From Streptomyces sp. V1I1 (GTDB taxonomy: Bacteria; Actinomycetota; Actinomycetes; Streptomycetales; Streptomycetaceae): 64,000 nucleotides of DNA. The stretch spans positions 6,513,501 through 6,577,500 of the forward strand of contig NZ_JAUSZH010000001.1 of the NCBI RefSeq assembly GCF_030817355.1. Direction: 5' to 3'. Shown here piece after piece: positions 19,211-27,795 of the stretch. The stretch's first letter is position 1. Each line of letters opens with the position of its first letter. The notes beneath the pieces are model-generated. The model saw nothing but the letters and a program-made list of their open reading frames with translations, ran no database searches and had not been told where the DNA came from. A program made the translations under genes and the position numbers.

Positions 19211-20998
19211 CTATCCTGCCGTCTCCTCCTGGGACAGCGCGAGGGCCGAGTTCGCCAGCGCGATATGGCTGAACGCCTGCGGGAAGTTCCCGAGCTGGCA
19301 ACGGGCCACCGGGTCGTACTCCTCGGCGAGCAGCCCGACGTCGTTGCGCAGCAGGAGCAGCCGCTCGAAGAGCTCCCGCGCCTCCTTCACCTGCCCCGTC
19401 ATCCGCAGCGCGTCCACCAGCCAGAACGAGCAGGCCAGAAATGCTCCTTCACCTCCGGGCAGCCCGTCGACCGCCTTGCCCTCGGTGCTGTAGCGGCGTA
19501 CGAGAGCGCCGTTGGCCCCCAGCTCGTCCCGTACCGCGTCCACCGTCCCGATCACCCGCGGATCGTCCGGCGGCAGAAATCCGACCCTCGGAATGAGCAG
19601 CGCCGCCGCGTCGAGTTCGTCGGAGCCGTAGGACTGCATGAACGCGTTCCGCTGCGGGTCGTACCCCTTCTCGCAGACCTCCTGGTGCACCTCGTCCCGC
19701 ATCGCCCGCCACCGGTCCGCGTCGCCGCGTATCGAGGGATTCGCCTCCAGGGTGCGCACGGCACGGTCCGCCGCCACCCACGCCATCACTTTGGAGTGCA
19801 CGAAGTGGCGGCGGGGGCTCCGCACTTCCCACAGGCCCTCGTCCGGCTCGCGCCACTTGGACTCCAGGAAGCCGAGCAGGCTGAGCTGCAGATTCCAGGC
19901 GTGCTTCTCCGAAGCCAGACCCGCCTCCCGCGCCACAAAGAGGGAGTCGATGACCTCTCCGTACACATCGAGTTGCAGCTGCTCCACGGCCTGATTGCCG
20001 ATGCGGACCGGTATGGAGCCCGCGTAGCCTCTCAGCCACGGCAGCTCGGTCTCGGGCAGCCGGCGCTCGCCCGCCACCCCGTACATGATCTGCAGGTCCG
20101 CGGGGTCGCCGGCCACCGCGCGCAGCAGCCAGTCACGCCAGGCCTTCGCCTCGTCCAGATAGCCGGCCGTCAGCAGTGCGCCGAGCGTGAGAGTGGAGTC
20201 GCGCAGCCAGCAGTAGCGGTAGTCCCAGTTCCGTACGCCGCCGAGCTCTTCCGGCAGAGAGGTGGTGGGGGCGGCGACGATCCCGCCGGTCGGCGCGTAG
20301 GTGAGCGCCTTGAGGGTGATCAGCGAGCGGATGATCGCCTCGCGGTACGGGCCCTCGCTCGCGCAGTCCGAGGACCACGCGGCCCAGTCCCCAAGGCTGT
20401 TCTCCAGCGCTTCGTGGGGGTCGATGAGCTCCGGCCGCGGCATGTGCGAGGGATACCAGGTCAGGACGAACGCGACCTTCTCGCCCGGGCCGACCGTGAA
20501 CGACGAGCGGGTGCTGAACTGCTGACCCCACGTCTTGACGTTCGGTTCGCTGCGCAGCCATACGGAGTCGGGGCCGGCGACCGCCACGCGGTGGCCGTCC
20601 GCGCGCCGCATCCACGGAACGATGGAGCCGTAGTCGAAGCGAATCCGCAGGACGGCGCTCATCTCGACCGTGCCGCTGACGCCCTCCACGATCCGCATGA
20701 CATCGGGGGTCGTGTCGCGCTGTGGCATGAAGTCGATGACCTTGACCGTGCCGGTGCGCGTCTCCCACACCGTCTCCAGGACGAGCGAGTCGCCGATGTA
20801 ACGGCGGCTGGTGCAAAGGCCCGCGTCCTTCGGGGCGATCCGCCAGTGGCCGTTGTCCTCGTCGCCGACCAGCGCGGCGAAGCAGGCCGCCGAGTCGAAG
20901 CGGGGCAGGCACAGCCAGTCGATGGAGCCGTCCTTGCCGACAAGCGCGGCGGACTGCAGATCGCCGATGAGGGCGTAGTCCTCGATACGTAACGTCAC
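19211..20998 (-). CDS. Glycoside hydrolase family 15 protein (glucoamylase/trehalase-like)
   Basis: A 595-aa cytoplasmic enzyme. The N-terminal GH15 beta-sandwich begins MTLRIEDYALIGDLQSAALVGKDGSIDWLCLPRFDS. The (alpha/alpha)6 barrel carries GGVRNWDYRYCWLRDS, AGSIPVRIGNQAVEQLQLDVYGEVIDSL and GLPGGEGAFLACSFWL with the catalytic-type acid. Mycobacterial relatives of this size hydrolyse trehalose; glucoamylase activity on short alpha-glucans is the alternative. The GTG at 20998 lacks a good ribosome site. Downstream partner is the atypical SDR. Confidence 0.92.
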   Translation of the reverse strand: MTLRIEDYALIGDLQSAALVGKDGSIDWLCLPRFDSAACFAALVGDEDNGHWRIAPKDAGLCTSRRYIGDSLVLETVWETRTGTVKVIDFMPQRDTTPDVMRIVEGVSGTVEMSAVLRIRFDYGSIVPWMRRADGHRVAVAGPDSVWLRSEPNVKTWGQQFSTRSSFTVGPGEKVAFVLTWYPSHMPRPELIDPHEALENSLGDWAAWSSDCASEGPYREAIIRSLITLKALTYAPTGGIVAAPTTSLPEELGGVRNWDYRYCWLRDSTLTLGALLTAGYLDEAKAWRDWLLRAVAGDPADLQIMYGVAGERRLPETELPWLRGYAGSIPVRIGNQAVEQLQLDVYGEVIDSLFVAREAGLASEKHAWNLQLSLLGFLESKWREPDEGLWEVRSPRRHFVHSKVMAWVAADRAVRTLEANPSIRGDADRWRAMRDEVHQEVCEKGYDPQRNAFMQSYGSDELDAAALLIPRVGFLPPDDPRVIGTVDAVRDELGANGALVRRYSTEGKAVDGLPGGEGAFLACSFWLVDALRMTGQVKEARELFERLLLLRNDVGLLAEEYDPVARCQLGNFPQAFSHIALANSALALSQEETAG

Positions 20999-21061
20999 GC
21001 TGTGGCGTGTGCCCGCCGGGCGCGGGGGTTAAGCAGCCGTGTCCCCTGCCACTGGCGGCTG

Positions 21062-21916
21062 TCAGACCGTCGCGGGGGCGGGCTCCGGGGCGTCCTGCGC
21101 CGCCGCGGCCTCGCGGTCGCGCTTCTCACGCCGTACGAGAATCACCCAGCCGACGGGTACCGCGGCCGTGAAGAGCCACCACTGGACGGCGTACGCCATG
21201 TGCGCGCCGATGGAGTCGTGGTCGGGGTCCGGGATCAGTTCGGGGCTGCTGCCGGCGGGCTCGGGCGCGGACTGCTCCAGATAGCCGCCGAGCACGGTCC
21301 GGCCCAGCGCCTTGGCCTGTTGCGCGCTGCTGATCAGCATGACCTGGCGGGGCGGCAGACCGGCCAGGTCCTTGATGCCGCTGGCCTTCGTCGTCTCGTC
21401 GGCCTTGAGCCGGCCGGTGACGGTCACGGTGCCCTTGGGGGCGGGCGGCACGGAGGGGAAGGCTCGCTGGTCGGCGGCGGCCGGGATCCAGCCGCGGTTG
21501 ATCAGGACCGCCCGGCCGTCGGCCAGGATCAGCGGGGTCAGTACATGGAAGCCGACCCGGTCGTCGGCGGAGGTGCGGCGGCGTACGACGACTTCGTGCG
21601 AGGTGTCGTAGGTGCCGGTGGCGGTGACCTGCCGCCAGTAGTCGGCGCGCGGGACGGTGTGCCCGGGGGAGGTGAGCTCGGTCACGGGGACGGGCTTCGC
21701 CTCAAGGTTTTCGGCGATCAGGGTGTTCTGCGCGACCCGGTGCTGATGGCGGTGGAACTGCCAGAAGCCCAGCTCGATCATCGTGGGGATGAGCACGAGA
21801 CCGATGAGGGTGAGGATCACCCACTGGCGGGACAACAGGAAGCGGTACACGGCTTCGACCGTACCTGCCGCGGCCTGCGGCCCGGACGCGGGGTCCACGT
21901 CCGGGTGCCCGGTCAC
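21062..21916 (-). CDS. SURF1 family cytochrome oxidase assembly protein
   Basis: A 284-aa membrane protein helping haem A insertion into cytochrome c oxidase subunit I. It has the SURF1 layout: one helix near residues 30-50 (WVILTLIGLVLIPTMIELGFWQF), a large extracytoplasmic domain with YWRQVTATGTYD, VGFHVLTPLILADGRAVLINRGWIP, and a second helix near 240-262 (YAVQWWLFTAAVPVGWVILVRREKR). GTG start overlaps the stop of the 77-aa zinc protein by four bases (GTGA). Confidence 0.93.
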   Translation of the reverse strand: MTGHPDVDPASGPQAAAGTVEAVYRFLLSRQWVILTLIGLVLIPTMIELGFWQFHRHQHRVAQNTLIAENLEAKPVPVTELTSPGHTVPRADYWRQVTATGTYDTSHEVVVRRRTSADDRVGFHVLTPLILADGRAVLINRGWIPAAADQRAFPSVPPAPKGTVTVTGRLKADETTKASGIKDLAGLPPRQVMLISSAQQAKALGRTVLGGYLEQSAPEPAGSSPELIPDPDHDSIGAHMAYAVQWWLFTAAVPVGWVILVRREKRDREAAAAQDAPEPAPATV

Positions 21917-22146
21917 ACCTTGTCGACGATGCCCGCCCTCCCCTCCGCGCGGGCGCAGTGCCCGCCGCAGTACCAGTGGCCATCGACCTCGACGCCCTGA
22001 CCGATGATCTGGACCCGGCAGTGCTCACAGATGGGCGCCATGCGGTGAATGGCGCAGGAGAAGCAGTCGAAGACGTGCACCGCGCCCTGCGCGTGCACCT
22101 CGAAGGACATCCCGTAGTCGTTTCCGCATACCTCGCAACGTGCCAT
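21913..22146 (-). CDS. Small four-site Cys zinc-ribbon protein (77 aa)
   Basis: The protein is cysteine-rich with CxxC pairs: CEVCGND (4-7), CFSC, CEHC and a final WYCGGHCA. These make two probable zinc sites of a LIM/treble-clef-like small protein. The start MARCEVCG at 22146 is preferred; the longer frame upstream is His/Pro-rich antisense noise. It lies between an exonuclease gene and SURF1 and overlaps the latter, so it may be a metal-handling or assembly partner, but this is context only. Confidence 0.8.
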   Translation of the reverse strand: MARCEVCGNDYGMSFEVHAQGAVHVFDCFSCAIHRMAPICEHCRVQIIGQGVEVDGHWYCGGHCARAEGRAGIVDKV

Positions 22147-22210
22147 GCGCCACAGGGTGGGACGCGAGGCCGCCGCTCGGCGAGCGGGCGGCGGGCGAGT
22201 CGCGCCGGGT

Positions 22211-23239
22211 TCACTCCGATGCGGGTGCGGGTGCGGGTGCGGGTACTGGCGCTGGTGCCGGTGCGGATGATGCCGGTGCCACGTCACGCAACAGCTGCGT
22301 GAAGGCGGCCTCGTCGACGACCGGCGTGCCGTACGACTTCGCCTTGAGCGTCTTCGAGGTCGACGCCTCCGGATCGTTGGTCACCAGCAGACTGGTCAGC
22401 CGGGACACGCTGGTCGCGATGTGCAGCCCCGCCTCGATCGCCCGGTCCTCCAGCAGCTCCCGGTCGACGGAGGTGTCGCCGGAGAACGCCACCCGCATCC
22501 CCTGCGTCAGCGGCCCGCCCACCTCGTACCGCCCGGGGTTGGGGTAGGGGCAGGCCGGGCGCTTGCGCGAGGGCCGCCAGCTGCTCTGTCCGTACGAAGC
22601 CTGGTAGCCGATCCGCGGGGTCGCGGGGGAGTCCGACCACTCGGTGAGGGGACGGCACTCGAGCAGCGGCAGCCGCACCCCGTCGCGGGCCGCGCTGTGC
22701 AGACTCGGCCGGAACGCCTCGGCCAGCACCCGCGCATCGTCCAGCGCGTGGTGCGCCCGCTGCTGCACGACCCCGAAGTGCGCGGCGAGCGACTCCAGCT
22801 TGTGGTTGGGCAGCGGCAGCCGCAGCTCCTTGGAGAGCGCGATGGTGCACAGCCGCTGCCGGGTGGGCGCGGTGCGCTGCGTCCGCGCGTACTCCCGGGC
22901 GATCATCGACCAGTCGAACATGGCGTTGTGCGCGACGAGGACCCGGCCGTCCAGCCGCTCGGCGAACTCACCGGCGATCTCGCCGAACAGCGGCGCGCCC
23001 TCCAGCACATCGCTCGTCAGACCATGGATCCACACCGGACCCGGATCCCGCTCCGGGTTGACGAGGGTGTACCAGTGGTCCTCGACATTGCCCTGGGCGT
23101 CGAGGCGGTACACGGCAGCGGAGATTATCCGGTCCTCGCGAGCGAGTCCGGTGGTCTCCACGTCGACGACCGCGTACCCCTGGGGATACGCGGCCGGCCA
23201 CGCCGTTGCTGCGGTTGTACGGTCGTCGAGCATGGTCAC
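22211..23239 (-). CDS. DEDDh 3'-5' exonuclease with C-terminal BRCT domain
   Basis: A 342-aa DnaQ-like exonuclease. Exo I VVDVETTG (about 24-31), Exo II HNAMFDWSMI, and Exo III HHALDDA give the D-E-D-D and His ligands for two-metal catalysis. A BRCT domain (about 245-325; GMRVAFSGDTSVDRELLEDRAIEAGLH, TSLLVTNDPEASTSKTLKAKSYGTPVVDE) follows, then an Ala-Pro repeat tail. A BRCT plus DEDDh layout suggests DNA repair or single-strand processing. GTG at 23239 and ATG at 23233 are both possible starts. Confidence 0.92.
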   Translation of the reverse strand: MTMLDDRTTAATAWPAAYPQGYAVVDVETTGLAREDRIISAAVYRLDAQGNVEDHWYTLVNPERDPGPVWIHGLTSDVLEGAPLFGEIAGEFAERLDGRVLVAHNAMFDWSMIAREYARTQRTAPTRQRLCTIALSKELRLPLPNHKLESLAAHFGVVQQRAHHALDDARVLAEAFRPSLHSAARDGVRLPLLECRPLTEWSDSPATPRIGYQASYGQSSWRPSRKRPACPYPNPGRYEVGGPLTQGMRVAFSGDTSVDRELLEDRAIEAGLHIATSVSRLTSLLVTNDPEASTSKTLKAKSYGTPVVDEAAFTQLLRDVAPASSAPAPAPVPAPAPAPASE

Positions 23240-23308
23240 AGAGAATACGGGCCCGCACTGACAACTCCGGATCGGCCCGGTCGCCGCGCGGCCCGCCGGA
23301 GCCGGATG

Positions 23309-23926
23309 TCACGGCTTCAGCAACGCGTTCACCAACGCCCGTACGGACGAGGTGAAAAGCCTCTCCGGATCGGCCGGCCGGGCCAGCGCCCGTGCCAGGG
23401 CCGGGTCGTGTTCCGCCGTCCTCGCGTCCCACAGCTCGCCCTCGCCCGGCGACTGGACCGGTGAGCGTTCGCGGTTGCGCTCGACGAGTACGAAGCCGAC
23501 GACCTGGAACTGCACCGCCCGCACCGCTTCGGCGGCGCGCGCCCCGCGCAGCCCCGCGGCGTGCACCTCGTGGACGAGCGCCTGTTGCGCGGGCAGGAAC
23601 ATCCGTTCCGTGAGCCCCCGTTCGTGGACCATCGCGATCAGATGGGGCCGCTCGCGCAGCTCGCGGCGGAGCCTGCGGGCGACCGAGACGACGCGCTGGG
23701 CGGGCGTGCGGCCGACGGGCCGGATCGCGCCCATCTCCTGGACCGTGCGCTCGACCAGTGCGTCCAGCAGCGACTCGCGATTGCCGACATGCCAGTAGAT
23801 CGAGGTGACCGCCGTGCCGAGCTCGGCGGCGAGCCCCCGCATCGTCAGGGCCTGCGGGCCGTGCTGCTTGACGAGGGCGGCCGCCGCGTCGAGGACCTCG
23901 TCGCGGGTCAGGGCGGTGCGTGGCAT
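23309..23926 (-). CDS. TetR family transcriptional regulator
   Basis: A 205-aa protein. The N-terminal HTH is classic (TRDEVLDAAAALVKQHGPQALTMRGLAAELGTAVTSIYWHVGNRESLLDALVE, about 7-60), with an all-helical ligand-binding C-terminus. It is divergent from the decayed acetoacetate decarboxylase/amidohydrolase locus, and a dyad TGTAAC-tgt-GTTATA lies in the shared region. It looks intact although its presumed target is broken. Confidence 0.92.
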   Translation of the reverse strand: MPRTALTRDEVLDAAAALVKQHGPQALTMRGLAAELGTAVTSIYWHVGNRESLLDALVERTVQEMGAIRPVGRTPAQRVVSVARRLRRELRERPHLIAMVHERGLTERMFLPAQQALVHEVHAAGLRGARAAEAVRAVQFQVVGFVLVERNRERSPVQSPGEGELWDARTAEHDPALARALARPADPERLFTSSVRALVNALLKP

Positions 23927-23978
23927 GGTGCCCCCAATTCTCGGGCGCGCAGGGCTCTTTACCCTTCATCCGCAGCGG

Positions 23979-23993
23979 TGTAACTGTGTTATA
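23979..23993. promoter_or_regulatory. Probable TetR operator
   Basis: TGTAACTGTGTTATA is an imperfect palindrome with TGTAAC and GTTATA arms, in the short region between the TetR gene and the divergent remnant gene. Autoregulation is expected for this layout. Confidence 0.55.
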
Positions 23994-24003
23994 GCCCCCC
24001 GGA

Positions 24004-24615
24004 ATGGAACATCCCACGCGTACGGTACGGCGCGCGCACCGAGGCGGAGATCGCCGCGGCCCGCGCATCCAGTTCCAAGCTCCCCGACATCTGGTCCACC
24101 AGCGTGGTGGCGGTGTGGGAGAGCGACCCGGACGCGGTGGCGGCCAAACTGCCGCCGCCGCTCAAGCCCACCGGGCGGCCCCTCGTACGGGCCACCCACG
24201 AGCGCGCGCTGAACGGAGGACGTGAGGTGTTCGGCGAGCCGAAGAAGCTGGGCGAGATCACGGTCGAGCGCGACGGCCTGGTCGTACGGGCCGTGCTCGC
24301 CCGGCACGGCATCACCTTCGTCGAGGTGCGGGGCACGGTGGACGGACCGCTTCCGCTGCCCGAGCCCGCCGAAAAGCTCGACATCTACTTCAAGTTCCTG
24401 CCCGCGGTCGACGGCCGGGGCTTCGACGCCGACCCCGTACTCGTCCACTGCACCCGCAACGAGAAGATCCGCAGGCTGGAGAGGCTCACCGGCGATGTGG
24501 TGCTGCGCGAGTCCGTGTACGACCCCGTCGCGGACCTCCCCGTACGCCGCGTCGTCGAACTCACCATCGGCGAGAAGACCTCCGACCAGAAGGGGCGGGT
24601 CGCGGAACGCGTCGG
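24004..24615 (+). pseudogene. Remnant of an acetoacetate decarboxylase-family gene
   Basis: The frame reading VRYGARTEAEIAAARA through LPDIWSTSVVAVWE, NGGREVFGEPKKLGEITVERDG, VDGRGFDADPVLVHCTRNEKIRRLE and IGEKTSDQKGRV is recognisably an ADC-family protein. Three lesions are seen. The conserved N-terminus has no in-frame ATG/GTG/TTG (an ATG at 24004 is in another frame). LVRATHERALNGG joins segments normally about 35-45 residues apart, by my memory of the family. The C-terminus stops at about 24615 and runs out of frame into an amidohydrolase remnant. The catalytic Lys region could not be confirmed. Confidence 0.75.
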
Positions 24616-25349
24616 GCCTGCCGGAGCTGTACTCGCGGACGTACGACCCGATCTGGGCGGTCGGCGACGAGCTGGGCGTACCGGTCAACCACCACGGCGG
24701 TTCGGCGTCGCCGCCGCTCGGCGAAGAACCGGCCGCCCGCGCGGTGTTCATGGTGGAGACCACCTGGTTCTCGCACCGGGCCCTGTGGCATCTGATCTTC
24801 GGCGGGGCCTTCCGCCGCCACCCGGACCTGAAGCTGGTCCTCACCGAGCAGGGCTCGGGCTGGATCCCGGGCGTGCTCGACATGCTGGACTACTACCACG
24901 GGCGGCTGGTCGCGGCGGCTTCGCGAGCCTCCAGGGCGGAGTCCAAGTTCGGTGCCGGGCTTGCCGCTTCGATGGGCAAGGGCCCGAGCGAGGTCTGGCG
25001 CGACAACTGCTTCGTCGGCGCGAGCTTCATGTGTCCGCACGAGGTGCCGCTGCGCCACCGGATCGGCCTGGACAAGATCATGTGGGGCAGCGACTATCCG
25101 CACGACGAAGGCACCACCCCGTACTCCCGCGAAGGCCTTCGCATCGCCTACGCGGGTCTGCCGAGGGACGAGGTCGCGGCGATGGCCGGCGGCAACGCCG
25201 CCCGCGTCTACGGCTTCGACCTCGGTCTCCTCGACGCGATCGCGGCCGAGGTGGGCCCGACGGTCGAGGAGATCGCCGAGCCGCTGGCCGAGATCCCGGC
25301 GGACGCGACGAGCCCCGCGTTCGCCCGGGGCGGGGTGCGCGTGTGGTGA
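24606..25349 (+). pseudogene. C-terminal remnant of an amidohydrolase-2 (ACMSD-like) gene
   Basis: From about 24610 the frame reads GLPELYSRTYDPIWAVGDELGVPVNHHGG and then WFSHRALWHLIFGGAFRRHP, VLTEQGSGWIPGVLDMLDYYH, NCFVGASF, IMWGSDYPHDEGTTPYSREGL and NAARVYGFDL. This is the last 245 or so residues of an amidohydrolase family 2 protein. The N-terminal half with the metal-binding HxH strand is absent and no start or ribosome site is present. The preceding frame belongs to the decarboxylase remnant, so a deletion has joined the two genes out of frame. Likely non-functional. Confidence 0.75.
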
Positions 25350-25388
25350 GCCCGGGGGCGGGTCGTTGCGGGTGTGGTGAACCCCGGG
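25339..25388. repeat. Duplicated stop-codon segment of the amidohydrolase remnant
   Basis: GTGTGGTGAGCCCGGGGG (25339-25356) and GTGTGGTGAACCCCGGGG (25371-25388) are near-identical 18-mers 32 bp apart; the first contains the TGA of the remnant. Confidence 0.75.
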
Positions 25389-25404
25389 GTGAGACCCTCC
25401 CCGG

Positions 25405-26127
25405 GTGACTGACGCATCCCGGGGCGCACCCCACGACGAAGCTCACGGCGAGGCCCTCGGCGTGCGCCTCAACTGGCTCCGCGCCGCGGTCCTCGGCGCC
25501 AACGACGGCATCGTCTCCACCGCGGGCCTCGTCGTCGGCGTCGCGGGCGCCACCGGCTCGCGCGCCACTCTGCTCACGGCGGGTCTCGCCGGACTGCTGG
25601 CCGGCTCGATGTCCATGGCGGCCGGTGAGTACGTCTCCGTATCCACCCAGCGCGACTCCGAGAAGGCGGCACTGGCAGTGGAGCGGCGCGAGCTGCGCGA
25701 ACAGCCGGAGGAGGAACTTCAGGAGCTGACCGGCATGTTGGCGGACCGCGGCCTCTCGCCGGAGGTGGCCCGCGAGGCCGCCGTCCAGCTCACCGAACGC
25801 GACGCCCTGCGCGCCCACGCGCGCATGGAGCTCGGCATCAACCCGGACGAGCTGGCCAACCCGTGGCACGCGGCGGGCGCGAGCTTCCTGGCGTTCACGG
25901 TGGGGGCGCTGCTCCCGCTGCTGGCGATCGTTCTGCCGCCCTCGTCCCTGCGCCTGCCGGTCACGGTCCTCTCGGTGCTCGCGGCCCTGTGCCTGACGGG
26001 CTGGTGGAGCGCGCGCCTGGGCGCGGCGGCGGTGGGACCGGCGGTGCTTCGCAACGTCGGCGGGGGAGCGCTGGCGATGGCCGTGACGTACGGCGCGGGG
26101 TCGCTGCTCGGCGCGGTGGGGGTCTGA
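25405..26127 (+). CDS. VIT1/CCC1 family metal transporter
   Basis: A 240-aa membrane protein related to vacuolar iron/manganese transporters. Signature segments are LRAAVLGANDGIVSTAGLVVGVAGA (helix 1), SMSMAAGEYVSVSTQRDSEKAAL (helix 2 and the metal-facing end) and an acidic cytoplasmic hairpin (RRELREQPEEELQELTGMLADRGLSPEVA). A GASFLAFTVGALLPLLAIVL helix comes late, and five helices are seen in total. GTG at 25405 follows CCCCGG rather than a good Shine-Dalgarno. Substrate Fe2+ or Mn2+ by family. Confidence 0.92.
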   Translation: MTDASRGAPHDEAHGEALGVRLNWLRAAVLGANDGIVSTAGLVVGVAGATGSRATLLTAGLAGLLAGSMSMAAGEYVSVSTQRDSEKAALAVERRELREQPEEELQELTGMLADRGLSPEVAREAAVQLTERDALRAHARMELGINPDELANPWHAAGASFLAFTVGALLPLLAIVLPPSSLRLPVTVLSVLAALCLTGWWSARLGAAAVGPAVLRNVGGGALAMAVTYGAGSLLGAVGV

Positions 26128-26236
26128 GGGCCGGACAGTCCGACGGCCGAGTTGGCAGAAGTCACCAATAGCAGCTGACAAGTCGTCTCGCATACTTGTG
26201 GGTAACAACGTCTAGCCGTGGTCCGGCCTCCGCCTC

Positions 26237-26242
26237 TACGGT
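26237..26242 (+). promoter_or_regulatory. -10-like element before the hydroxylase gene
   Basis: TACGGT ends seven bases before the ATG at 26249 and no Shine-Dalgarno is present, so a leaderless message is likely. Confidence 0.35.
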
Positions 26243-26248
26243 GCTCGC

Positions 26249-27115
26249 ATGCCGAACCTGCCCGATGTCGTGCTGTGGTCGATACCCGCCTTTGTGCTGC
26301 TCACCGTCCTGGAGATAGTGAGCTACCGGTTCCGTCCGGACGAGGACGCCGCCGGCTACGAGACGAAGGACGCCGCCACCAGCATCGGGATGGGGCTCGG
26401 CAGTCTCGTCTTCGACGTCCTGTGGAAGATCCCCATCGTCGCGATCTACACCGCGGTCTACGAACTCACCCCCGCCCGCGTCCCCGTCCTGTGGTGGACC
26501 GTCCTGCTGATGCTGCTCGCGCAGGACTTCTTCTACTACTGGTCCCACCGCGGCCACCACGTCATCCGGATCCTGTGGGCCTGCCATGTCGTCCATCACT
26601 CCAGCCGGAAGTTCAATCTCTCCACCGCGCTGCGTCAGCCCTGGACGAGTCTGACCGTCTGGCCGTTCTATCTGCCACTCATCGCCTGCGGCGTGCATCC
26701 GGCCGCGCTCGCCTTCTGTTCGTCCGCCAACCTCGTCTACCAGTTCTGGGTGCACACCGAGCGGATCGACAAGCTGCCGCGGCCCTTCGAGTACGTACTG
26801 AACACGCCCTCCCACCACCGGGTGCACCATGCGTCACAAGGCGGCTATCTGGACCGGAACTTCGGCGGGATCCTGATCGTGTGGGACCGGCTCTTCGGGT
26901 CCTTCGCGCCGGAGACAGAGCGGCCCGTCTTCGGGCTCACCAAGAACATCGAGACGTACAACCCGCTGCGGGTGGCCACGCACGAGTACGCGGCGATCGC
27001 CCGGGACGTACGGGCGGCCCGCACCTGGCGCGAGCGGGCCGGACGGGTCTTCCGCGGACCCGGCTGGCAGCCGGCCGTCCAGACGGCCGCTGCCGAGCCG
27101 GAGCGGGTCGCGTGA
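26249..27115 (+). CDS. Sterol desaturase / fatty acid hydroxylase family protein
   Basis: A 288-aa di-iron membrane oxygenase. The His boxes are HRGHH (about 105-109), HVVHHSS (about 117-123) and HRVHH (about 191-195), with a further NTPSHHRVHHA context. Membrane helices occur at about 6-24, 45-70 and 80-98, plus a hydrophobic pair near 135-165. The family hydroxylates or desaturates lipids or carotenoids at the membrane; substrate unknown. Its stop overlaps the GTG of the YhhN gene (GTGA), so both are co-translated. Confidence 0.92.
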   Translation: MPNLPDVVLWSIPAFVLLTVLEIVSYRFRPDEDAAGYETKDAATSIGMGLGSLVFDVLWKIPIVAIYTAVYELTPARVPVLWWTVLLMLLAQDFFYYWSHRGHHVIRILWACHVVHHSSRKFNLSTALRQPWTSLTVWPFYLPLIACGVHPAALAFCSSANLVYQFWVHTERIDKLPRPFEYVLNTPSHHRVHHASQGGYLDRNFGGILIVWDRLFGSFAPETERPVFGLTKNIETYNPLRVATHEYAAIARDVRAARTWRERAGRVFRGPGWQPAVQTAAAEPERVA

Positions 27116-27777
27116 GCCGGGGCAGCTCCGCCTCGCGGGAGCGGCTCGGCCGAATACTCCTCGTCACGTTCTTCCTCGCCGTCGGCTGCGACCTCGCCTC
27201 GCTCGCCCTCGGCATCGACGCCGGGCACACCGCCGCCAAGCCCCTGCTCATGCCGCTGCTCACGGCGTACGCCGCCACCCGCGGCGCACCCCGCCTGCTC
27301 CTCGCCGCGCTCCTCTTCGGCTGGGGCGGCGATGTCTTCCTGCTCTCCGGCGCGGACTGGGCCTTCCTCGTCGGGATGGGGTCCTTCGCCGCGGGACACG
27401 TCTGCTATCTGCTGCTGTTCCGGCATACGCGCACCTCACCGCTGTTCGCGGGCGCATACGGCATCGCTCTCGTCGGCGCCGTCGCGCTCCTGTGGCCCGA
27501 CCTCCCCGCCGATCTGCGCATCCCGGTAGCCGGGTACTCCGTGCTGCTCACCGCCATGGCCTACCGGTCGAGCGGGCTCGGCCTCGTCGCGGGCGCGGGC
27601 GGGGCGCTGTTCCTGCTCTCCGACATGCTCATCGCCACCGGTGTCGCCGAATGGCCGCAGCTGCCCGTACCCGACTTCTGGATCATGCTCACCTACTGCG
27701 CCGCGCAGCTGCTGCTGGCCACCGGCGTGCTCGCCCGGAGCACGCAGGCGTACCGTGAGAGGCGAATCTCCGTCTGA
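27112..27777 (+). CDS. YhhN family protein (lysoplasmalogenase-like)
   Basis: A 221-aa protein, almost entirely hydrophobic with seven to eight predicted helices. Family features are AKPLLMPLL (helix 2), FGWGGDVFLLSG, FAAGHVCYLLLF, and a late MLTYCAAQLLLATGV. TMEM86/YhhN proteins hydrolyse lysoplasmalogens in animals; the bacterial role is uncertain. The GTG at 27112 overlaps the hydroxylase stop. Pairing with a lipid hydroxylase suggests membrane lipid modification, by inference. Confidence 0.88.
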   Translation: MSRGSSASRERLGRILLVTFFLAVGCDLASLALGIDAGHTAAKPLLMPLLTAYAATRGAPRLLLAALLFGWGGDVFLLSGADWAFLVGMGSFAAGHVCYLLLFRHTRTSPLFAGAYGIALVGAVALLWPDLPADLRIPVAGYSVLLTAMAYRSSGLGLVAGAGGALFLLSDMLIATGVAEWPQLPVPDFWIMLTYCAAQLLLATGVLARSTQAYRERRISV

Positions 27778-27795
27778 TCAGCAAGGACCTCATCC

